Shown here: piece after piece, positions 7,049 to 9,163 of the stretch | How the letters are laid out: the number at the start of each line of letters is the position of its first letter | Numbering within the stretch: the stretch's first letter is position 1 | Assembly: GCA_013041835.1 (NCBI GenBank) | Contig: JABDRH010000482.1 | Span: 1 to 9,163 of the forward strand | Origin: Desulfatitalea sp. | GTDB taxonomy: Bacteria; Desulfobacterota; Desulfobacteria; Desulfobacterales; Desulfosarcinaceae | Direction of reading: 5' to 3' | DNA: 9,163 nt | Made by a program: the position numbers and the translations under genes | The notes under the pieces: generated by a model | Databases searched by the model: none | What the model was told of the DNA's origin: nothing | Seen by the model: the letters and a program-made list of their open reading frames with translations, nothing else

Positions 7049-9148
7049 GTGCCACAAACGAAACCATTCGACGTTCATTGGTTGTTGGCGCATCCCGACG
7101 CCCAACGGGCCACGTCCGCCATCAGCGAGCCGGTTAAGGCGCGCTGCACGTTCAAGCCCAGGATATGCGACGTTTTCCAGGCAGATTATACAGGGTTGAC
7201 CACCAAGGAACAATTCCGTTTTGAGATCGATCCGGAGGCACGGCGCCAGTTACCAAAAATTATAAACAATAAGGTCCAGACGGTGGTCAAATTACCGTCG
7301 CCCGATGACGCTTTCGTGCAAGGATACACGCGGCCGCGTCGAATCGGCATTGTTTTTTCAGGCGGTCCGGCACCCGGCGGGCACAATGTGATCGCCGGGT
7401 TATACGATGCCGCGAAACGTGCCAACCCCGACAGCCGGCTTTTTGGATTTCTCGTCGGCCCTGACGGCATCATAGAGAACGAGTATGTGGAACTGACTGA
7501 TGATCTGGTGAATGCCTACCGTAATCTGGGCGGGTTTACCATGATCAAGACAGGCCGTACCAAGATCGATACCGCCGATAAGATGGCCGCGGCCAAAGCG
7601 ACGATCACGTCATTGAAACTCGACGCCCTGGTGGTGGTGGGGGGTGACGATTCCAATACCAACGCTGCTTTTCTGGCTCAGGAACTTTATTCCGATTCGG
7701 TTCAGATCATCGGTGTGCCCAAAACCATCGACGGCGACATCCAGGTGCGCGATGCTGACGGAAACATCCTGTGTGCCATGTCTTTCGGCTTTCACAGTGC
7801 GGCCAGGGCATTTGCTTCGGCCATTAGCAATTTGAGCAACGACAGCAGCTCAGATATCAAGTACTGGCACATTTGTCGTGTCATGGGTCGCGTGGCCAGC
7901 CATCTGGCGCTGGAAGTGGCGTTGCAGACCCATGCCAATCTTACCCTTATCGGTGAGGACCTGGCGGATTACGTGGACGAGCAACGCCTGGCTGCGGCCC
8001 GGGCCGCAGAAAGCGTGGACTACACGGCCTACGGCATGACCCTGCGGCATTTGTCGCGCGTCATCTGTGATGCCATTGTACGCCGTGCGGCGGTGGGTAA
8101 GAATTATGGCATCGTGGTCATTCCCGAGGGTATCCTGGAGTTCATCAATGAAATTGAAGTGTTTATCATCAAGCTGAACACCATTATCGCTCAGTACAAC
8201 GCGACACACGACCAGGATTTTCATGCCAGCTTTCCCTTGTTGGAACAAAAGCTGGACTACTTGCGCCACCTGGTGCGGGATACGCCCTCCGGGCTGGCGC
8301 CCAACATTTGGAATGCGCGCGACGACGAGTTGTTCAATGACCTGCCGACCTTTTTTCAGGAAGGATTGCTTACCGAACGCGACAGCCATGGCAATTTTCA
8401 GTTTTCCCAGGTACCCACTGAAAAAGTACTTCTTGATTTGGTGAAAGACTACCTTAAAATTCTGAGGGATCAAGGAAAATACAAGATAGGCATCCATAAG
8501 CATTACTATTCCAAAATCCTGTCCCAGGATGAATTGGATCCAGAATACTTCGGTCCAATTTTATTTCGAAATTACGGTGAAGATGAATATCTGCTCGTCA
8601 AGGAGCGTGTTATTTCACTTCGAACTTTAAAGAATGAACTCATCCAGGCCCGGGCCATCGGAAAAGATGCTCCCATTCCACCGGTCATCGAGAAGATATA
8701 TAAGAAATCTGTTCCCAATTTTAAGACCCAATCTCATTTTTACGGCTACGACGGCCGGGGCACCGACCCCACGCTGTTTGATTGCACGTATACCTACAAC
8801 CTTGGATTGACGGTGTTCAGTCTGATTGCCAATGGCGCCACCGGGCAGATGGCCTCCATCCGAAATTTGGAGCACGGGTTCGAGCTATGGGAGCCGATGG
8901 GGTTGCCTATTGCCCCCCTGATGCGTTTGGAAGAGCGCAAAGGAAAGTTGACCCTGGTGTTGGAGAAAAGCTTGGTGGATATCAACTCACCCGCCTTTCA
9001 AGTGGCCAAGACCTATCGGGATAAGTGGTTGGCGGCAACCTCCGGCGATGACCAATATCGTCGCCCGGGGCCGATTCGTCTGCACAGTGACAAGGAGGAG
9101 GATCGCCCTATTACCCTTTTGCTCAATGCCATTGGTCAAGGTAAATAA
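7049..9148 (+). CDS. Pyrophosphate-dependent 6-phosphofructokinase (PPi--fructose-6-phosphate 1-phosphotransferase)
   Basis: This is a cytoplasmic glycolytic enzyme that reversibly phosphorylates fructose 6-phosphate to fructose 1,6-bisphosphate using pyrophosphate. In the 699-residue protein starting at GTG 7049, the phosphoryl-donor loop is GGPAPGGHN (105-113). GGDDSNT (198-204) has Asp where ATP enzymes have Gly, and PKTIDGD (224-230) has the Lys that replaces Gly in ATP enzymes; together these mark PPi use. MGR (279-281), IPEG (358-361) and SHFYGYDGR (562-570) complete the substrate site. The closest style is the long PFP group of plants and spirochaetes (about 550-620 residues). The extra length comes partly from residues about 480-555, an apparent insertion between GKYK and the SHFYGYDGR block, encoded by DNA much poorer in GC than the rest. 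The gene is divergent from smc and complete, with TAA at 9146-9148; no partner gene is visible. Confidence 0.9.
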   Translation: MPQTKPFDVHWLLAHPDAQRATSAISEPVKARCTFKPRICDVFQADYTGLTTKEQFRFEIDPEARRQLPKIINNKVQTVVKLPSPDDAFVQGYTRPRRIGIVFSGGPAPGGHNVIAGLYDAAKRANPDSRLFGFLVGPDGIIENEYVELTDDLVNAYRNLGGFTMIKTGRTKIDTADKMAAAKATITSLKLDALVVVGGDDSNTNAAFLAQELYSDSVQIIGVPKTIDGDIQVRDADGNILCAMSFGFHSAARAFASAISNLSNDSSSDIKYWHICRVMGRVASHLALEVALQTHANLTLIGEDLADYVDEQRLAAARAAESVDYTAYGMTLRHLSRVICDAIVRRAAVGKNYGIVVIPEGILEFINEIEVFIIKLNTIIAQYNATHDQDFHASFPLLEQKLDYLRHLVRDTPSGLAPNIWNARDDELFNDLPTFFQEGLLTERDSHGNFQFSQVPTEKVLLDLVKDYLKILRDQGKYKIGIHKHYYSKILSQDELDPEYFGPILFRNYGEDEYLLVKERVISLRTLKNELIQARAIGKDAPIPPVIEKIYKKSVPNFKTQSHFYGYDGRGTDPTLFDCTYTYNLGLTVFSLIANGATGQMASIRNLEHGFELWEPMGLPIAPLMRLEERKGKLTLVLEKSLVDINSPAFQVAKTYRDKWLAATSGDDQYRRPGPIRLHSDKEEDRPITLLLNAIGQGK

Positions 9149-9163
9149 GGCATGGGGGTGAAT

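Noticed and set aside
6689..7213. Minus-strand 174-residue open frame across the divergent intergenic region
   Set aside because: It overlaps the strongly supported starts of smc and the phosphofructokinase gene, and its translation has no domain-like features.
9153..9163. ATGGGGGTGAA at the right edge as a possible next gene start
   Set aside because: Too few bases remain to support a gene.

Overview
The window looks like chromosome of a mesophilic sulfate-reducer-type deltaproteobacterium (Desulfobacterota, perhaps Desulfobacteraceae or a relative). This is an inference from protein style: an smc-ftsY pair, a PPi-type phosphofructokinase of about 700 residues, DIKMPG-type receiver remnants and REP-associated transposase remnants. 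No rRNA or other taxonomic marker is present, so the assignment is tentative.

The left end (1-973) is a gene graveyard. In order it holds a response-regulator receiver missing its N-terminus (30-398, +), the first third of a REP-associated tyrosine (Y1/HUH) transposase on the minus strand with a one-base frameshift (394-589, -), a perfect 14-bp palindrome (604-617), a cluster of CAAAGTCC-core direct repeats (641-696), and the C-terminal half of a VapC-like PIN-domain toxin (737-973, +). Sampled lines from 781-960 are about 35% GC, against about 58% in the receiver remnant and similar values in much of the core genes. None of the three remnants appears able to make a full-length product.

An intact gene for a nitroreductase-fold, probably FMN-binding, protein follows (970-2067, +). 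It converges on ftsY across a 72-bp gap in which I see no clear hairpin-plus-T-run terminator.

The core block is a two-gene minus-strand operon, smc (6692-3096) then ftsY (3081-2140). It encodes the chromosome-condensing SMC ATPase and the SRP receptor GTPase. The genes are 14 bp apart, and the smc stop codon lies inside the ftsY ribosome-binding site. Firmicutes often have rnc-smc-ftsY, but here smc comes first and no rnc is seen.

A 356-bp divergent intergenic region (6693-7048) separates smc from a plus-strand pyrophosphate-dependent phosphofructokinase gene (7049-9148). That region holds a candidate sigma70 promoter and a hairpin overlapping the phosphofructokinase Shine-Dalgarno sequence. 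The enzyme has both residues diagnostic of PPi use and an apparent insertion of about 75 residues encoded by unusually AT-rich DNA.

I did not find a convincing new multi-gene system. The points most worth checking are the repeat/transposase graveyard and the phosphofructokinase insertion.
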